Source: JAYTQQ01 sp043784965 (lineage in GTDB: Bacteria > Bdellovibrionota > Bdellovibrionia > Bdellovibrionales > JAMPXM01). From it: a stretch of DNA of 22,708 nt. The notes below the pieces were generated by a model. The model was not told the origin of the DNA, did no database searches, and saw only the letters and a list, made by a program, of their open reading frames with translations. Where the stretch lies: NCBI GenBank assembly GCA_043784965.1, contig JAYVXS010000053.1:1-22708 (forward strand). The letters are read 5' to 3'. Position numbers and translations under genes: made by a program. Positions 22,565-22,708 of the stretch are shown here, one piece after another. How positions within the stretch are numbered: position 1 is the first letter of the stretch; the number at the start of each line of letters is the position of its first letter.

Positions 22565-22708
22565 AAAACTCGCGGATTGCCTGACAGACGAGGCGAATAT
22601 CATCTATTTCAAGGTGTGGACCAATTGGTAAGCTCAAAATCTGCCTTGCCATAAGGGCAGTCTCGTTTAAGTCAAATTTACTTAGGCTGTCGACAGCTTT
22701 ATAGGCGC
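22557..22708 (-). CDS. C-terminal part of a DegT/DnrJ/EryC1 aminotransferase (cut by the window edge)
   Basis: Reading the minus strand from the right edge in the frame starting at 22706 gives 49 codons without a stop until TAG at 22559-22557. The end reads ARQILSLPIGPHLEIDDIR followed by LVCQAIREFFK. The SLPIGPHL...I..I..F pattern is the standard C-terminus of DegT-family sugar aminotransferases. The catalytic part lies outside the window. It is convergent with the GT-C-like gene and overlaps it by 8 bases. With the VioA-like, RfbH and perosamine-synthase-like genes it is the fourth member of this superfamily here. Confidence 0.8.
   Translation of the reverse strand, partial: AYKAVDSLSKFDLNETALMARQILSLPIGPHLEIDDIRLVCQAIREFFK

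Noticed and set aside
1..22708. CRISPR array, tRNA, rRNA, insertion sequence or phage genes
   Set aside because: No regular repeats, cloverleaf-like stretches, transposase motifs or phage genes were seen on reading either strand.

Overview
The window is a polysaccharide (O-antigen, capsule or similar surface glycan) biosynthesis region from a Gram-negative bacterium of moderately low GC (by eye a little above 40 %). No rRNA, tRNA, CRISPR array or intact insertion sequence was seen. The organism cannot be named from the sequence. Dense gene packing, ATGA/TAATG/TGATG start-stop overlaps, frequent TTG starts and several glycan cassettes side by side would fit a Bdellovibrionota-like, deltaproteobacterial or similar lineage, but that is only an inference.

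Layout. (1) 1-3110, minus strand: a VioA-type sugar aminotransferase, a TPR-GT61 glycosyltransferase, a decayed remnant of a GT-C-like membrane protein, and the first codons of another gene leaving the window. (2) 3241-6602, plus strand: a glycine-N-methyltransferase-like enzyme, an FAD (DAO-type) oxidoreductase and an FkbM methyltransferase, tightly spaced. (3) 6592-8342, minus strand: a small coiled-coil protein, a SAM methyltransferase and an unrecognised protein, probably with their own promoter. (4) 8617-12360, minus strand: an RfbH-type CDP-sugar 3-dehydrase, split transketolase N and C subunits and a left-handed beta-helix acetyltransferase, all overlapping. (5) 12445-16285, plus strand, divergent from (4): a polyprenyl-phosphate GT2, glucose-1-phosphate cytidylyltransferase, CDP-glucose 4,6-dehydratase and an NAD-dependent epimerase/reductase. 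(6) 16246-17757, minus strand: a multi-spanning GT-C-like protein. (7) 17942-22564, plus strand: a perosamine-synthase-like aminotransferase with an extra N-terminal domain, a GNAT acetyltransferase, a second polyprenyl-phosphate GT2 and a second GT-C-like membrane protein. (8) 22557 to the right end, minus strand: the C-terminus of another DegT-family aminotransferase.

How they may work together. Blocks 4 and 5 together encode the CDP-glucose route to 3,6-dideoxyhexoses: cytidylyltransferase, 4,6-dehydratase and the iron-sulfur/PMP 3-dehydrase. They are coupled to a two-subunit transketolase, which suggests transfer of a two-carbon unit to a 4-keto sugar, giving a branched-chain deoxy sugar. 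The NAD-dependent reductase and the beta-helix acetyltransferase could finish it. Blocks 1, 7 and 8 add amino-deoxy sugar enzymes. The two GT2/GT-C sets suggest lipid-linked sugars used at the periplasmic face of the membrane. The least explained parts are the GNMT-like/DAO pair, the unknown three-gene block 3, the N-terminal domain fused to the block 7 aminotransferase, and the two palindromes at 17834-17873.
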